Shown here in pieces: positions 23,079 through 32,291 of a stretch of 39,350 nucleotides of DNA; position 1 is the first letter of the stretch; every line of letters starts with the position of its first letter. The position numbers and the translations under genes were made by a program. The notes beneath the pieces are model-generated. The model saw nothing but the letters and a program-made list of their open reading frames with translations, made no database searches and was not told where the DNA came from. The stretch is from an uncultured Oscillospiraceae bacterium. Its GTDB lineage: Bacteria > Bacillota > Clostridia > Oscillospirales > Oscillospiraceae. The stretch spans positions 1-39,350 of the forward strand of contig CAJTPV010000029.1 in the NCBI GenBank assembly GCA_910578505.1, written 5' to 3'.

Positions 23079-24776
23079 TTGAATACGAAGTTGAAAGAGT
23101 TTGGCGATAAGACCAAGGACTTTTTCAAAAACATGAGCATGAAGGTGCGCATCATATTGTGCGTGATTCTGGTGGCGGTGATCGCGGTCATCGCGGCCCT
23201 GTATATCAAGAGTACAAACAGGCCCTATACCACCATTTTCCATGACCTTTCCAATGAGGAAAAGACCTCCATCATCTCCGCGCTGGAGGACAACGGGACT
23301 ACGGATTACCGCATTGAGGGGGACAGCATCCAGGTCCGCTCGGAGCAGTCCGACCTGATTCTGTCCCGGATGCTGATGCTGGGCTACCCCAAGAACGGGC
23401 AGCTGTATGAGACGTACCAGGAGAAGGTGGGTACCCTGACCACCAACTCCGAGAAGGAGACCTATTGGCTCATCAGCCGGATGCAGAAAATGGAGGCAAC
23501 CCTGCGGGCCTTTGAGGGCGTGCGGGACGCCACGGTGGACATTGACCTGGGCGAGGATCGGACCTATGTACTGGATTCCACCTCCCTCAGCGAAGCCACG
23601 GCCTCCATCACGCTGACGCTGCGGGACGGCTACACGCTGGACAACGGGACGGCGGACGCCATGCGCAGTATGGTGGTCCATTCGGTGTCCGGCATGAAGC
23701 CGGAGAACGTGAGCATCGTGGACACCATCGGCAACAGCTACAACAGCACCGCCGCTACGGATGTCAACGACAGCAGCCAGCTGAAGCTGCAATTGCAGCA
23801 GTATTATAACAATATGATCCGCACCCAGGTGATGCAGGTGCTGGAGGGGCCCTACGGTGAGGATAACGTCCGGGTGGCGGTGAACACCGTGGCGGACGTG
23901 AACCGGCGGGTGGTGGAGTCGAAGGAGTACACCCAGCCGGAGGGCTCCCTGGAAAACGGCGGGCTCATCGGCAAGGAGAACGTGCTGTGGGTCATCACCC
24001 CCGACGGCGTGGACGCCGTGGGCGGCGTGCCCGGCACGTCCACCAACGCGGACATCCCCCTGTACCTGGAGGACGCCATCCAGGGCGCCGGCGACAACGC
24101 CTACGCCGAGTACTGGCATGAGCGGGACGGCAAGCTCAACGAGAACAGCGAGCAGATCGAGGTCGCCTCCTTCTCCATCACCGACGTGTCTGTGGCGGTG
24201 ACCATCAACGCCAATGCCAACACCGCCGCCGATGTGGACGAGGAGGCCCTGCGGGACCATGTGGCCGTGGCGGCGGGCCTGGGCACCGACGAGAGGATGG
24301 TGGCCAAGGTCTCTGTGCTGCTGGTGCCCTTCCCGGCGGAGCCGGTGGAGCCGGTGACAGACAGCGTTATCCCGGCGGATATCCTGCCGTTCATTATCAT
24401 CGGCGCGGCGATCCTGGTGGTCATGATTATCCTCCTGGTCACGCTGCTGCGGGTGCGCAACAAGCGGAAGAAGGAGCGGGAGGCCGAGCTGGCGGAGGTC
24501 GAGGCGCGGCTGGGCGAGCTGGGTCCCATCGGCGAGCTGGACGATACCCTGGAGCCCCTGGCGGGTCCGCTGGGCGGCCCGGCGGTCGCCACGGTTATCG
24601 GGCCCGACGGGCAGCCGGTACAGGTGCCTGTGGACACCAAGGCCGAGATTACCGAGGTCAACACCGAGAAGAGTATGGAGCTGCGCAAGATGGTCCGGCA
24701 GTTCGTTCAGAGCAACCCGGAGATCGCGGCGCAGGTCATCAAGAACTGGCTGAAGGGAGAGGACAGCAATGGCTAG
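23079..24776 (+). CDS. fliF: Flagellar MS-ring protein FliF
   Basis: A 565-residue membrane ring protein with a first membrane segment at about residues 21-43 (RIILCVILVAVIAVIAALYI), the periplasmic-side ring-building domains (YTTIFHDLSNEEKTSIISAL; ISRMQKMEATLRAFEGVRDATVDID), and a second membrane segment at about 428-455 (LPFIIIGAAILVVMIILLV). The C-terminal tail (ELRKMVRQFVQSNPEIAAQVIKNWLK) is the FliG-binding helix. The start is a TTG at 23079 with GGAGGG seven nt upstream; the next in-frame ATG is 18 codons later. It overlaps fliG by eight bases, so MS ring and switch protein are coupled. Confidence 0.95.
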   Translation: MNTKLKEFGDKTKDFFKNMSMKVRIILCVILVAVIAVIAALYIKSTNRPYTTIFHDLSNEEKTSIISALEDNGTTDYRIEGDSIQVRSEQSDLILSRMLMLGYPKNGQLYETYQEKVGTLTTNSEKETYWLISRMQKMEATLRAFEGVRDATVDIDLGEDRTYVLDSTSLSEATASITLTLRDGYTLDNGTADAMRSMVVHSVSGMKPENVSIVDTIGNSYNSTAATDVNDSSQLKLQLQQYYNNMIRTQVMQVLEGPYGEDNVRVAVNTVADVNRRVVESKEYTQPEGSLENGGLIGKENVLWVITPDGVDAVGGVPGTSTNADIPLYLEDAIQGAGDNAYAEYWHERDGKLNENSEQIEVASFSITDVSVAVTINANANTAADVDEEALRDHVAVAAGLGTDERMVAKVSVLLVPFPAEPVEPVTDSVIPADILPFIIIGAAILVVMIILLVTLLRVRNKRKKEREAELAEVEARLGELGPIGELDDTLEPLAGPLGGPAVATVIGPDGQPVQVPVDTKAEITEVNTEKSMELRKMVRQFVQSNPEIAAQVIKNWLKGEDSNG

Positions 24777-25800
24777 CAAGACCCCTGTTGAGAGCGTGAA
24801 AAAAGAGCTGACCTTCTCTCAGAAGGCTGCGGGCGTGATCGTGTCCCTGGGCACGGAAAAGGCGTCCCAGCTCTACCAGTACATGGAGCCGGAGGACGTG
24901 GAGGCCCTCACCCTGGAGGTGGCCCGGCTGGGCATGCTGAACGCGGAGGAGACCGAGGAGGTGCTCACCGAGTTCTACCAGAACTGCGTGACCAACAAGG
25001 CGGTGACGGAGGGCGGACTGGAGTACGCGCGGGCGGTGCTGGAGAAGGCCTTCGGCACCCAGGCGGCGGCGTCCATGATCGCCAAGCTGGAAAAGAGCTT
25101 CAAGAACCGGGAGTTCGCCTTCCTCAACAAGGCGGATTCCAAGTCCCTGTACTCCGCGCTGCAGAACGAGCGGCCCCAGACCATGGCGTTGGTCCTCAGC
25201 TACGTGGAGCCGGACAAGGCGGCGGGCGTCATCGAACAGCTGCCCCCGGAGCGGCAGGTGCGGGTGGTGGAGGCCATTGCCACCATGGAGAGCGCCTCCC
25301 CGGCGGCGGTCAAGATCATCGAGAAGGAAATGGAACGGAAATTCTCCAGTATTATTGTCAACTCCAACGTGAAGGTGGGCGGCGTGGACTACGTGGCCGA
25401 CATCATGAACAATTTGGACCGCTCCAGCGAGAAGAGCATCTTCGACGGCCTGTCCGTCAATAATGCGGAGCTGGCCGACGAGATTCGCAAGCGTATGTTC
25501 GTCTTTGAGGATATAATCACTCTGGACGACCGGGCGGTGCAGCGGTTCCTGCGGGAGTGCGACCAGAGGGATCTGGTGCTGGCGCTGAAGACGGCCAACG
25601 ACGACGTGGCCAGCAAGCTCTTTACCAACATGTCTGCCCGTATGGCGGAGACCATCCGGGACGACCTGGAGATCACCAGCAACGTCCGCATGAAAGATGT
25701 GGAGGACGCCCAGCAGAGGATCGTCGGCGTCATCCGCGACCTGGAGGAGAAGAACGAAATCGTTATTCTGAAGGGCGGAAAGGACGATATCATTGCGTAA
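24769..25800 (+). CDS. fliG: Flagellar motor switch protein FliG
   Basis: A 343-residue rotor protein with the three FliG domains: N-terminal FliF-binding part (LTFSQKAAGVIVSLGTEKASQLYQYM), middle domain, and C-terminal torque domain (about 240-335) with charged helix DDRAVQRFLRECDQRDLVLALKTANDDVASKLFTNMS. The usual EHPQ motif that contacts FliM is ERPQ here (ALQNERPQTMALVLSYV). FliG transmits stator torque and sets rotation direction with FliM. It starts inside the fliF end and its own end overlaps fliH by eight bases. The length is typical. Confidence 0.96.
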   Translation: MASKTPVESVKKELTFSQKAAGVIVSLGTEKASQLYQYMEPEDVEALTLEVARLGMLNAEETEEVLTEFYQNCVTNKAVTEGGLEYARAVLEKAFGTQAAASMIAKLEKSFKNREFAFLNKADSKSLYSALQNERPQTMALVLSYVEPDKAAGVIEQLPPERQVRVVEAIATMESASPAAVKIIEKEMERKFSSIIVNSNVKVGGVDYVADIMNNLDRSSEKSIFDGLSVNNAELADEIRKRMFVFEDIITLDDRAVQRFLRECDQRDLVLALKTANDDVASKLFTNMSARMAETIRDDLEITSNVRMKDVEDAQQRIVGVIRDLEEKNEIVILKGGKDDIIA

Positions 25801-26728
25801 CATCCTGAAAGGGTTTCTAAACCCCAAGGCGGAGGCATATGTATTGCCCGAAGCCGACAGTATCATTATGGAGGAGGCGTTTCCCCCGGAGCCGGAGCCG
25901 GCGGAGGCTGTGGATGACAGCGAGTTCTCCATCCCCGCCCAGTGGGGCGGGGAGGAGAGCGCCCCGCCGCCGCCCCAGGACCAGGTCCCCATGCAGGAGC
26001 CCTTTCCCGCAGAGGACCTGCCCCCCCAGCCGGACGCCGCCCCCCCCTCCCCCCAGCCGGGGCCGGGGATGCCGGTGCAGTATGCCCAGCTGCAGGCGGA
26101 GCTGATCCTGAAGCAGGCCCGGGAGGACGCGGAGCAGATGATGGCGGCGGCCCGGGAGGACGCGGCGCAGGAGCTGGAGAGTATCCGGGCCGGGGCCCGT
26201 GACGAGGGCTACCGGGCCGGGTACATGGAGGGCACCGCCAAGGCCATGGAGGACTCCGCCAGGGACCGGGAGGAGCAGGCCAAGCGCCTGGAGGAGGACG
26301 TGAAGGCCTTCCTGGAAAAGGCCTCCCTGGCCCGTGAGGAGATGCTGATGCAGACTCGTGAGGAGCTGCTGGATTTGTGCATCGCAGTGGCGGAAAAGGT
26401 GGTGCGGGTGAGCCTGCGCAGCAGCAGCGAGGTGATCGTGCGGATGATCCAGACCGCCACCGAGCGGATGAAAAAGCAGGAGTGGGTGCACATCTACATC
26501 CCCGGCTGCGACGCCAGGGGTGTGACCAAGATCTCCCCTGCCCTGACCACCACCCTGGCGGGACTGAGCCAGCACATCAAGGTGGTCCCCATGGGGGACG
26601 AGGAGGACGGCACCTGCATCATTGAGACGCCGGAGGAGATTATCGACGCCAGCGTCTCCACCCAGATGTCCACCATGCGGGACATCCTCCGGGAGCAGCT
26701 GGGCGGGCAGGCGCTGCCCCCGCAGTAG
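25793..26728 (+). CDS. fliH: Flagellar export apparatus protein FliH
   Basis: A 311-residue FliH. Residues about 25-90 are an acidic Pro-rich linker. Then follows a long helical region (about 100-180) with AREDAAQELESIRAGARDEGYRAGYMEGTAKAMEDSARDRE, the FliH/YscL pattern with GYRAGYMEG. The C-terminal part (LDLCIAVAEKVVRVSLRSSSEVIVRMIQ...) binds FliI. FliH regulates the ATPase FliI and docks it at the export gate. The start is probably TTG at 25793 inside the end of fliG, behind AAAGGA; the true start is not certain. The long acidic linker is unusual but such linkers vary. Confidence 0.9.
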   Translation: MRNILKGFLNPKAEAYVLPEADSIIMEEAFPPEPEPAEAVDDSEFSIPAQWGGEESAPPPPQDQVPMQEPFPAEDLPPQPDAAPPSPQPGPGMPVQYAQLQAELILKQAREDAEQMMAAAREDAAQELESIRAGARDEGYRAGYMEGTAKAMEDSARDREEQAKRLEEDVKAFLEKASLAREEMLMQTREELLDLCIAVAEKVVRVSLRSSSEVIVRMIQTATERMKKQEWVHIYIPGCDARGVTKISPALTTTLAGLSQHIKVVPMGDEEDGTCIIETPEEIIDASVSTQMSTMRDILREQLGGQALPPQ

Positions 26729-26743
26729 GGAGGAGGGACGGAT

Positions 26744-28045
26744 ATGTTCCGCGAATTGATTCCAAGCGTCCGGAACGCGGAGACCATGAGCCGGACGGGC
26801 AAAATTGAAAATATCGTGGGCATGTCCATCGAGGCCTCCGGCGGCCGGGCCGCCATCGGCGACATCTGCCGGATTTACAGCAACGAGTCCGGCGGCCAGG
26901 TCCCCGCGGAGGTGGTGGGGTTCAAAAATGACCACATCCTCCTGATGCCCTATGCCAACATGAGCGGAATCTCCGCCGGCAACTTCGTCCGCAACACTGG
27001 AAAGCGGCTGACGCTGCCGGTAGGCCCTTTTCTCAGGGGCCGGGTCATCAACGCCCTGGGCCAGCCCATCGACGGGAAGGAGCCCTTCCAGCGGGGGGAT
27101 TCCTACTCCATCGACTCCGGGTACATCAACCCCATGGCCCGCCCGCCCATCCGGGAGAGGATGGAATTCGGGGTGAAGGCCATCGACAGTTTGCTGACAA
27201 TCGGCAAAGGACAGAGGATCGGGATCTTCGCCGGGTCCGGCGTGGGGAAATCCACCCTGCTGGGCATGATTGCCAAGAACGTGAAGGCGGACATCAACGT
27301 TATCGCCCTGGTGGGCGAGCGGGGCCGGGAGGTGCTGGAGTTCATGCAGAAGGACCTGGGGGAGGAGGGCATGCGCCGGAGCATTCTGGTGGTGGCCACC
27401 TCCGACCAGCCGGCCATGCTGCGGATGAAGTGCCCCAGCGTGGCCACCAGTATTGCGGAGTATTTCCGGGACCAGGGGTACGACGTGCTGCTGATGATGG
27501 ACTCCCTGACCCGCTTTGCCATGGCCCAGCGGGAGATCGGCCTGGCCATCGGCGAGCCGCCGGTGGCGAGAGGGTATACGCCGTCCATGTACGCGGAGAT
27601 GCCCAAGCTGCTGGAGCGCAGCGGGAACTTTGAGCGTGGCTCCATCACCGGCGTGTATACGGTGCTGGTGGAGGGCGACGACACCAACGAGCCCATCGCC
27701 GACACGGTGCGGGGCATTCTGGACGGACACATCGTGCTCTCCCGGCAGCTGGCCAACAGCAACCACTTCCCGGCCATCGATGTGGGAGCCAGCATCTCCC
27801 GTCTGATGGTGGAGATCGTGCCGGAGGAGCACCGGCAGCTGGCGGGCCGGCTGCGGGATGTGCTGAGCGTGTACGAGAAGAACGCGGACCTGGTGTCCAT
27901 CGGCGCGTATAAGGCCGGCACCAACCCCAGGCTGGACCACGCGCTGAAAAAGATTGACGCCATCAACCAGTTTCTGTGCCAGGGCATTGACGAGGCCTTC
28001 TCCTATGAGGAGAGCCTGAAGGAGATGCGGCGCATTCTGGAGTAG
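26744..28045 (+). CDS. fliI: Flagellar export ATPase FliI
   Basis: A 433-residue F1-ATPase-like enzyme that drives flagellar protein export. Walker A is AGSGVGKST (residues 163-171), Walker B is DVLLMMDS (about 247-254), and GERGREVLEF is the family's following loop. The C-terminal RNPRLDHALKKIDAINQFLCQG-like segment is normal for FliI. The start follows GGAGGAGGG. It sits between fliH and fliJ, its regulator and stalk. The non-flagellar T3SS or the F1 beta subunit are ruled out by the context. Confidence 0.96.
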   Translation: MFRELIPSVRNAETMSRTGKIENIVGMSIEASGGRAAIGDICRIYSNESGGQVPAEVVGFKNDHILLMPYANMSGISAGNFVRNTGKRLTLPVGPFLRGRVINALGQPIDGKEPFQRGDSYSIDSGYINPMARPPIRERMEFGVKAIDSLLTIGKGQRIGIFAGSGVGKSTLLGMIAKNVKADINVIALVGERGREVLEFMQKDLGEEGMRRSILVVATSDQPAMLRMKCPSVATSIAEYFRDQGYDVLLMMDSLTRFAMAQREIGLAIGEPPVARGYTPSMYAEMPKLLERSGNFERGSITGVYTVLVEGDDTNEPIADTVRGILDGHIVLSRQLANSNHFPAIDVGASISRLMVEIVPEEHRQLAGRLRDVLSVYEKNADLVSIGAYKAGTNPRLDHALKKIDAINQFLCQGIDEAFSYEESLKEMRRILE

Positions 28046-28086
28046 AAATCTTAGCGGGAAATTAACGGAGAAGAAAGGCGTGTTTG

Positions 28087-28542
28087 ATGAAAAAGTTTCG
28101 CTTTTCCCTGGAAACTGTGTTAGACTATAAGCAGCAGGTGCTGGACGCCCTCCAGAAGGAGCACGGCGTCATTATGGCCCAGGTCAAGGAGCAGGAGGAA
28201 TACCTGGCGGGCCTGGAGGCGGATTACCGGGACATGGACGCGGAGTTCTGCCAGCGGAAGCTGGAGGGCATCACCATCCTGGACGCCATGCGCTATGAGC
28301 AGTACCTGCGGGCCATGGAGCGGCAGATCCAGCAGGCGGTGTACCGCCTGGAGGAGCTGCGCAGGCAGGAGGAAGCAAAACGGCTGGAGGTAGTGGCCGC
28401 CAAGCAGGATACCTCCTCCATTGAGAAGCTGAAGGAAAAGAAGCTGGACAGCTACAATAAGGCGGTGCAGAAGAGCGAGGAGGCCATGATCGACGAGTTC
28501 GTGTCCACGACGCGGGCTATGGCCGCTCTGCAGAGTGCGTAG
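28087..28542 (+). CDS. fliJ: Flagellar FliJ protein (export ATPase stalk)
   Basis: A 151-residue, almost wholly coiled-coil protein. It begins MKKFRFSLETVLDYKQQVLDALQKE, the FliJ start pattern, and continues with heptads to about residue 130. FliJ sits in the centre of the FliI hexamer and escorts chaperones to the export gate. It follows fliI by 41 bp. The ATG at 28087 was preferred to the preceding TTG. Confidence 0.9.
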   Translation: MKKFRFSLETVLDYKQQVLDALQKEHGVIMAQVKEQEEYLAGLEADYRDMDAEFCQRKLEGITILDAMRYEQYLRAMERQIQQAVYRLEELRRQEEAKRLEVVAAKQDTSSIEKLKEKKLDSYNKAVQKSEEAMIDEFVSTTRAMAALQSA

Positions 28543-28706
28543 CAGCCGCTTATTGTATACATAGGATGCAGTAAAGGAGGTGGTGCGGGACTCAAGTGAA
28601 TAGCAGGCAGAAGCCTGATTTCCACGGCCATAGTGGGAAGAGGGCGGAGCACGGTATGCCTTTCTTACCCGCTATGAACTCTGAGCAGAGAACGAAGGTG
28701 AAGCAA

Positions 28707-29810
28707 GTGAACGTAAGCAATACCAAAGCACATTACACCGCGCCCAATGGCGGGGAAAAGTATCTCTACGGCATCCACACCAAAGAGGACTTCATGGAGC
28801 TGATGATGGCCAACCGGCCAAGCCCGGAAAAGCTGCGCTATAACGGCTCCAAAGAGCGCGGCCCCATGACCAACGACCAGGTGACGGAGCTGGCGAAGAA
28901 GTACGACCCCACCAATATGACCCACAAGCAGTACCGGGATTTTCTGGATGATCTGGTGGCTATGGGCAGGATTTCCGAGATGGAAAAGGAAATCATGGAC
29001 TATTATGGCGGAGCCATCCCCATTGGCTATGTGGACGAGGACGGCGATTATATCACGACTTCCCATTCCTACGTCTGTAACGCCGATCTGAGCCGGGAGG
29101 AACTGGATTTCCTCTACAATTCCCACGGGGATATTCAACTGGGCTTTGACGGTGATCTGCAGAAAAGCCTGCAAACCACCAACAAGTGTACATATCCCAA
29201 GTCCTTTGGACATTCTGACGCGGATACGGCCAGGGCATCGGCAAAGGCCGAGCGGCTTCTGGAGGAGCGTCGGCAGGTCATGACCACCGTGGTGGAGAAC
29301 ATCATGAAGCGGCGCGGAGAGCTGGGACTGACCAGCGGAAAGGCCGAAGCGTCCGAACAGACGGAGGAACCCGGCCTCATGGAGCGGGCCACTGAACCCG
29401 GCGGCGCATTCTGGCTGGACCTGCGCAATACCATCATCGATAACGCGCGGGAGAAGCAGAAGCAGGCGGCGAAGGACGCGGAGCTGGAGCTGCTGGACCT
29501 GATCCTGGAGAGCATGACAGGAGACGAGGATTCCCGGCGGGAAGCGGCGGCGAAGCTGCGTGTGCGGACGCTGATGGACATCGCGGCCATCGTGGATAAG
29601 TATGACCTGAAAGCCCTTGGAGCCGTCACAGGGGGCAGTCACACAGAGACCGGCGGCAGCAATACCTATCTGAAGATGCGGGTCATCAATGATATGTACC
29701 CCAGCGGCAAGTGGCTGACCTTCACACCGGAGCAGGAGGATATCCTCAGGGACATCATGCATCGAATCCGGCAGGCGGAGGACAGCGAAACAATCCCGAG
29801 CAGCGTTTAA
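28707..29810 (+). CDS. Unknown flagellar-operon protein, paralogue A
   Basis: A 367-residue protein that I do not recognise. Residues 57-90 carry a module, NDQVTELAKKYDPTNM...YRDFLDDLVAMGRIS, that recurs twice in the next gene. Residues 236-275 form a charged helix (WLDLRNTIIDNAREKQKQAA...ELLDLILESMTG) also shared with it. No signal peptide or membrane segment is seen, so it is either cytosolic or exported by the flagellar system. The GTG at 28707 was chosen since AAGGTG precedes it and its VNVSNT start resembles MNVNTS of paralogue B. A GTG at 28596 behind a strong AAAGGAGGTG (13 nt away) is an alternative that would add 37 residues. Confidence 0.75.
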   Translation: MNVSNTKAHYTAPNGGEKYLYGIHTKEDFMELMMANRPSPEKLRYNGSKERGPMTNDQVTELAKKYDPTNMTHKQYRDFLDDLVAMGRISEMEKEIMDYYGGAIPIGYVDEDGDYITTSHSYVCNADLSREELDFLYNSHGDIQLGFDGDLQKSLQTTNKCTYPKSFGHSDADTARASAKAERLLEERRQVMTTVVENIMKRRGELGLTSGKAEASEQTEEPGLMERATEPGGAFWLDLRNTIIDNAREKQKQAAKDAELELLDLILESMTGDEDSRREAAAKLRVRTLMDIAAIVDKYDLKALGAVTGGSHTETGGSNTYLKMRVINDMYPSGKWLTFTPEQEDILRDIMHRIRQAEDSETIPSSV

Positions 29811-29826
29811 GTGAGGTGAAGCGGGC

Positions 29827-31077
29827 ATGAACGTAAACACAAGCATCAACGGCTTTGGCATTGACGGCGGCAGCGTATTCGGTACGTCCAAGAGAGCGCC
29901 TGAACACCGGGGCGGCTTCTGGTCTGCTCTGTCCGCGGCCAATGCTGAGAAGTCGGGCAACATGCTGTTCCGGGACGAGAGCAAGGTGCGGGCCAGACTG
30001 ACGGATGACGACATCGCGGCTCTGGCGCAGAAGTACAACCCCGGCGATATGAACCGGCAGGAGTACCAAGCGTTTCTGGATGACCTGGAGAGCATGGGCG
30101 CCATTACTGCGGCGGAATACGAGCGGATGCAGGGCTACTTTATGGCCGGCGCCGGTCCGGAGCTGCGGGGCGACCTGCTGGCGAAGCTGCAGAATATGTC
30201 CGGCGTTGGAACCCAGGAGCTGGCAGGGCTGAACGCCCTTACCGGCATCGTCCAGGAGATGGACGGGGCTATCAACGGCATGAGCCTGCGGGAACAGGCC
30301 GCCAGCGGGAAGCTGTGGCTCAATCTCAGACAGTACATCATGGAGAACGCCGAGGAGAAGGAAAAGCAGCGGCAGGAGGACGAAAAGCTGGAGCTTTTGA
30401 ACCTGCTCCTGGACAACATGACCGGGCGGAACGACCCGCGGGTCAGCGCGGCCACGGGCCTGCGTTTGGGCATGGACGCGGACCAGGACGCCATCAAGTC
30501 CGGGCAGCTGCCCTCAGAGCTGTACGCCTACCTGGCCACCCTCGCCAGCAAGTCCACCGATGAGCTGGTGGAGGAGACGGAGGATGAGCGGGCGGCCATC
30601 GAGTCCGTGGACGAGGCCGCTGCGGAGCGGCTGTACATGGACAGCGAGCGGCGGCAGAACCTCAGCGAGGACGACCTGATGGATCTGGCCAGGAAGTACG
30701 ACCCCAACAACATGAGCCGGGAGCAGTACGACCAGTTCCTGGAGGACATGGTCCGGATGGACGTGGCCATCCAGAGCGTCATCGAGCGCATCGGCTACCG
30801 GGGCCTGACGGCCAGCGGCAGTGAGGAGGCCCAGATCCCGTACGTCAGCGAGGTACCCAACGCGCCCATCCGCCAGCAGAGCCCTGTGGACAGCGACATC
30901 GAGGGCTGGCTGAAAAACCGGGCGCTGTGGAAACCGGGCATCACCCGGGAGGCTGCCAAGCGGGCCGGCCTGGAAAACCAGTACGAACAGATCACACTAG
31001 AGGAAAAAACTTTGTCAAACATCGCCAATATCCTGGCGGACGTGAAGCGCCAGCGGTATCCAGGCGTACCCCTGTAA
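29827..31077 (+). CDS. Unknown flagellar-operon protein, paralogue B
   Basis: A 416-residue protein, 16 bp after paralogue A. It has the shared module twice: residues 58-93 (TDDDIAALAQKYNPGDM...YQAFLDDLESMGAIT) and 279-312 (LSEDDLMDLARKYDPNNM...YDQFLEDMVRMD). The charged helix WLNLRQYIMENAEEKEKQ...LLNLLLDNMTG lies at 164-200. The first part matches paralogue A in order, so the two arose by gene duplication. No motif of a known enzyme, membrane segment or signal peptide is seen. It stands immediately before fliK and hook genes, so a hook or export role is plausible but unproven. GAGGTG lies before the ATG. Confidence 0.78.
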   Translation: MNVNTSINGFGIDGGSVFGTSKRAPEHRGGFWSALSAANAEKSGNMLFRDESKVRARLTDDDIAALAQKYNPGDMNRQEYQAFLDDLESMGAITAAEYERMQGYFMAGAGPELRGDLLAKLQNMSGVGTQELAGLNALTGIVQEMDGAINGMSLREQAASGKLWLNLRQYIMENAEEKEKQRQEDEKLELLNLLLDNMTGRNDPRVSAATGLRLGMDADQDAIKSGQLPSELYAYLATLASKSTDELVEETEDERAAIESVDEAAAERLYMDSERRQNLSEDDLMDLARKYDPNNMSREQYDQFLEDMVRMDVAIQSVIERIGYRGLTASGSEEAQIPYVSEVPNAPIRQQSPVDSDIEGWLKNRALWKPGITREAAKRAGLENQYEQITLEEKTLSNIANILADVKRQRYPGVPL

Positions 31078-31109
31078 GCAACCCCTATTCAAGGAGGTGA
31101 CTGACGACA

Positions 31110-32267
31110 GTGAATGTCGCAGAGAATCTGCTGATGCAGCAGATGCAGAGCATGGCAAATTTGCCTAAGATCGGAAATACCGGCAATAAGGACCAGACCG
31201 GCTCCTTCCAGGACATGATGGACCAGACCGGGAAGGACAACGCCGTTGACACCAGCAAGGACCCCAGCCAGCCCACCCGCCCGGAAAAGACGGACGGCGC
31301 TCAGGAGGAGCCCAAAGCCCCCCTGCAGAAGAAGGACGCGGAGAAGCTGGAGAAGACCGAGGTGGACCCCGCCGCCGCAGTCCTGGTGATGGATTTGTTC
31401 CGTCCGGAGATCGTGGAGGTGCAGCCGGAGACAGCGGAGGCTGTGGTGGAACTGGTTCCGGAGGCGGCGCCCGCTGTGGAGGAGGCCGCTGTGGACGTCC
31501 CCGTGATGGAGACGGCGGCGCCTGTGCAGGAGGAAGCGGCCCCTGCGGCGGAGGTTCCTGCGGAAGTGCAGGAGACCGCGGCGGAGGAAGCGCCGGAGGC
31601 CATTGTGGAGACGGCGAAGCCGGTGGAGACAGAACGGCCTGTGGAAGCGCCCCGGGATACCGGCGCGGACGAGACGGAGCAGACCACCGATACCGGCGAG
31701 CTGCGTGAGGTCCGGCCCGCGGAGGAGACCGGGGAGGACGACAGCGTCCAGGGCGAGGCCGCGGAGTTGACGGAGCAGGTGTTCCACGACGTGAAGGCGG
31801 CCCCCATCAAGGTTGCCGAGCACTATGAGCCGGTGGACACCCAGGAGCCGGAGATGGACGCCAAGCTGGCCAACACCATCCTGGACGCGGCGGCCAACGG
31901 CGTGGAAAAGATGCAGATCCAGCTCACACCCGCCAATCTCGGCAGCATCACCATCGACCTGACCCGGGACGCCAACGGCGCGCTGGAGGTGGTCATCCAC
32001 GCAACCACCAGCAAGGCGGCGGGGCTGCTCAGCCAGCATCTGGACGGACTCCATACGGCGCTCCAGAGCTACGGCGGCAGCCAGCCGGTACATGTGGAGG
32101 TGCAGCGGGGCCAGGAGGGCCAGGAGCAGCACATGTTCCAGCACGCGGACCCCGACGGACGGGGACAGCAGCAGCACAGACAGCAAGAGAGCCGCCAGGA
32201 GACGGAGAGCTCCGGCGAGGACTTTTTGCAGAAACTCCGGCTGGGCCTGACGGGCCTGGAGGAATAA
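31110..32267 (+). CDS. fliK: Flagellar hook-length control protein FliK
   Basis: A 385-residue protein. Residues about 85-240 are an Ala/Glu/Val/Pro-rich extended part of the kind that acts as the ruler. The C-terminal Flg_hook domain (about 255-340) reads VEKMQIQLTPANLGSITIDLTRDANGALEVVIHATTSKAAGLLSQHLDGLHTAL, with the hallmark LxPxxLGxxxV pattern. FliK measures hook length and switches export specificity through FlhB. The start is a GTG at 31110 nine nt after a perfect AAGGAGGTGA. Its order, before flgD and flgE, is standard. The tail is unusually Gln-rich (GQQQHRQQESRQ). Confidence 0.9.
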   Translation: MNVAENLLMQQMQSMANLPKIGNTGNKDQTGSFQDMMDQTGKDNAVDTSKDPSQPTRPEKTDGAQEEPKAPLQKKDAEKLEKTEVDPAAAVLVMDLFRPEIVEVQPETAEAVVELVPEAAPAVEEAAVDVPVMETAAPVQEEAAPAAEVPAEVQETAAEEAPEAIVETAKPVETERPVEAPRDTGADETEQTTDTGELREVRPAEETGEDDSVQGEAAELTEQVFHDVKAAPIKVAEHYEPVDTQEPEMDAKLANTILDAAANGVEKMQIQLTPANLGSITIDLTRDANGALEVVIHATTSKAAGLLSQHLDGLHTALQSYGGSQPVHVEVQRGQEGQEQHMFQHADPDGRGQQQHRQQESRQETESSGEDFLQKLRLGLTGLEE

Positions 32268-32291
32268 ACAGGAAAGGAGCGTGCATATCCT

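Noticed and set aside
22578..24779. A 733-codon minus-strand frame opposite flgC-fliF
   Set aside because: It covers several certain flagellar genes on the other strand and has the composition of an antisense frame in GC-rich DNA.
25817..27940. A 707-codon minus-strand frame opposite fliH-fliI
   Set aside because: Antisense shadow; FliI has exact Walker motifs on the plus strand.
28596..28706. Longer N-terminus of paralogue A from GTG at 28596
   Set aside because: The ribosome site is 13 nt away and the extra residues have no counterpart in paralogue B; kept as an alternative only.
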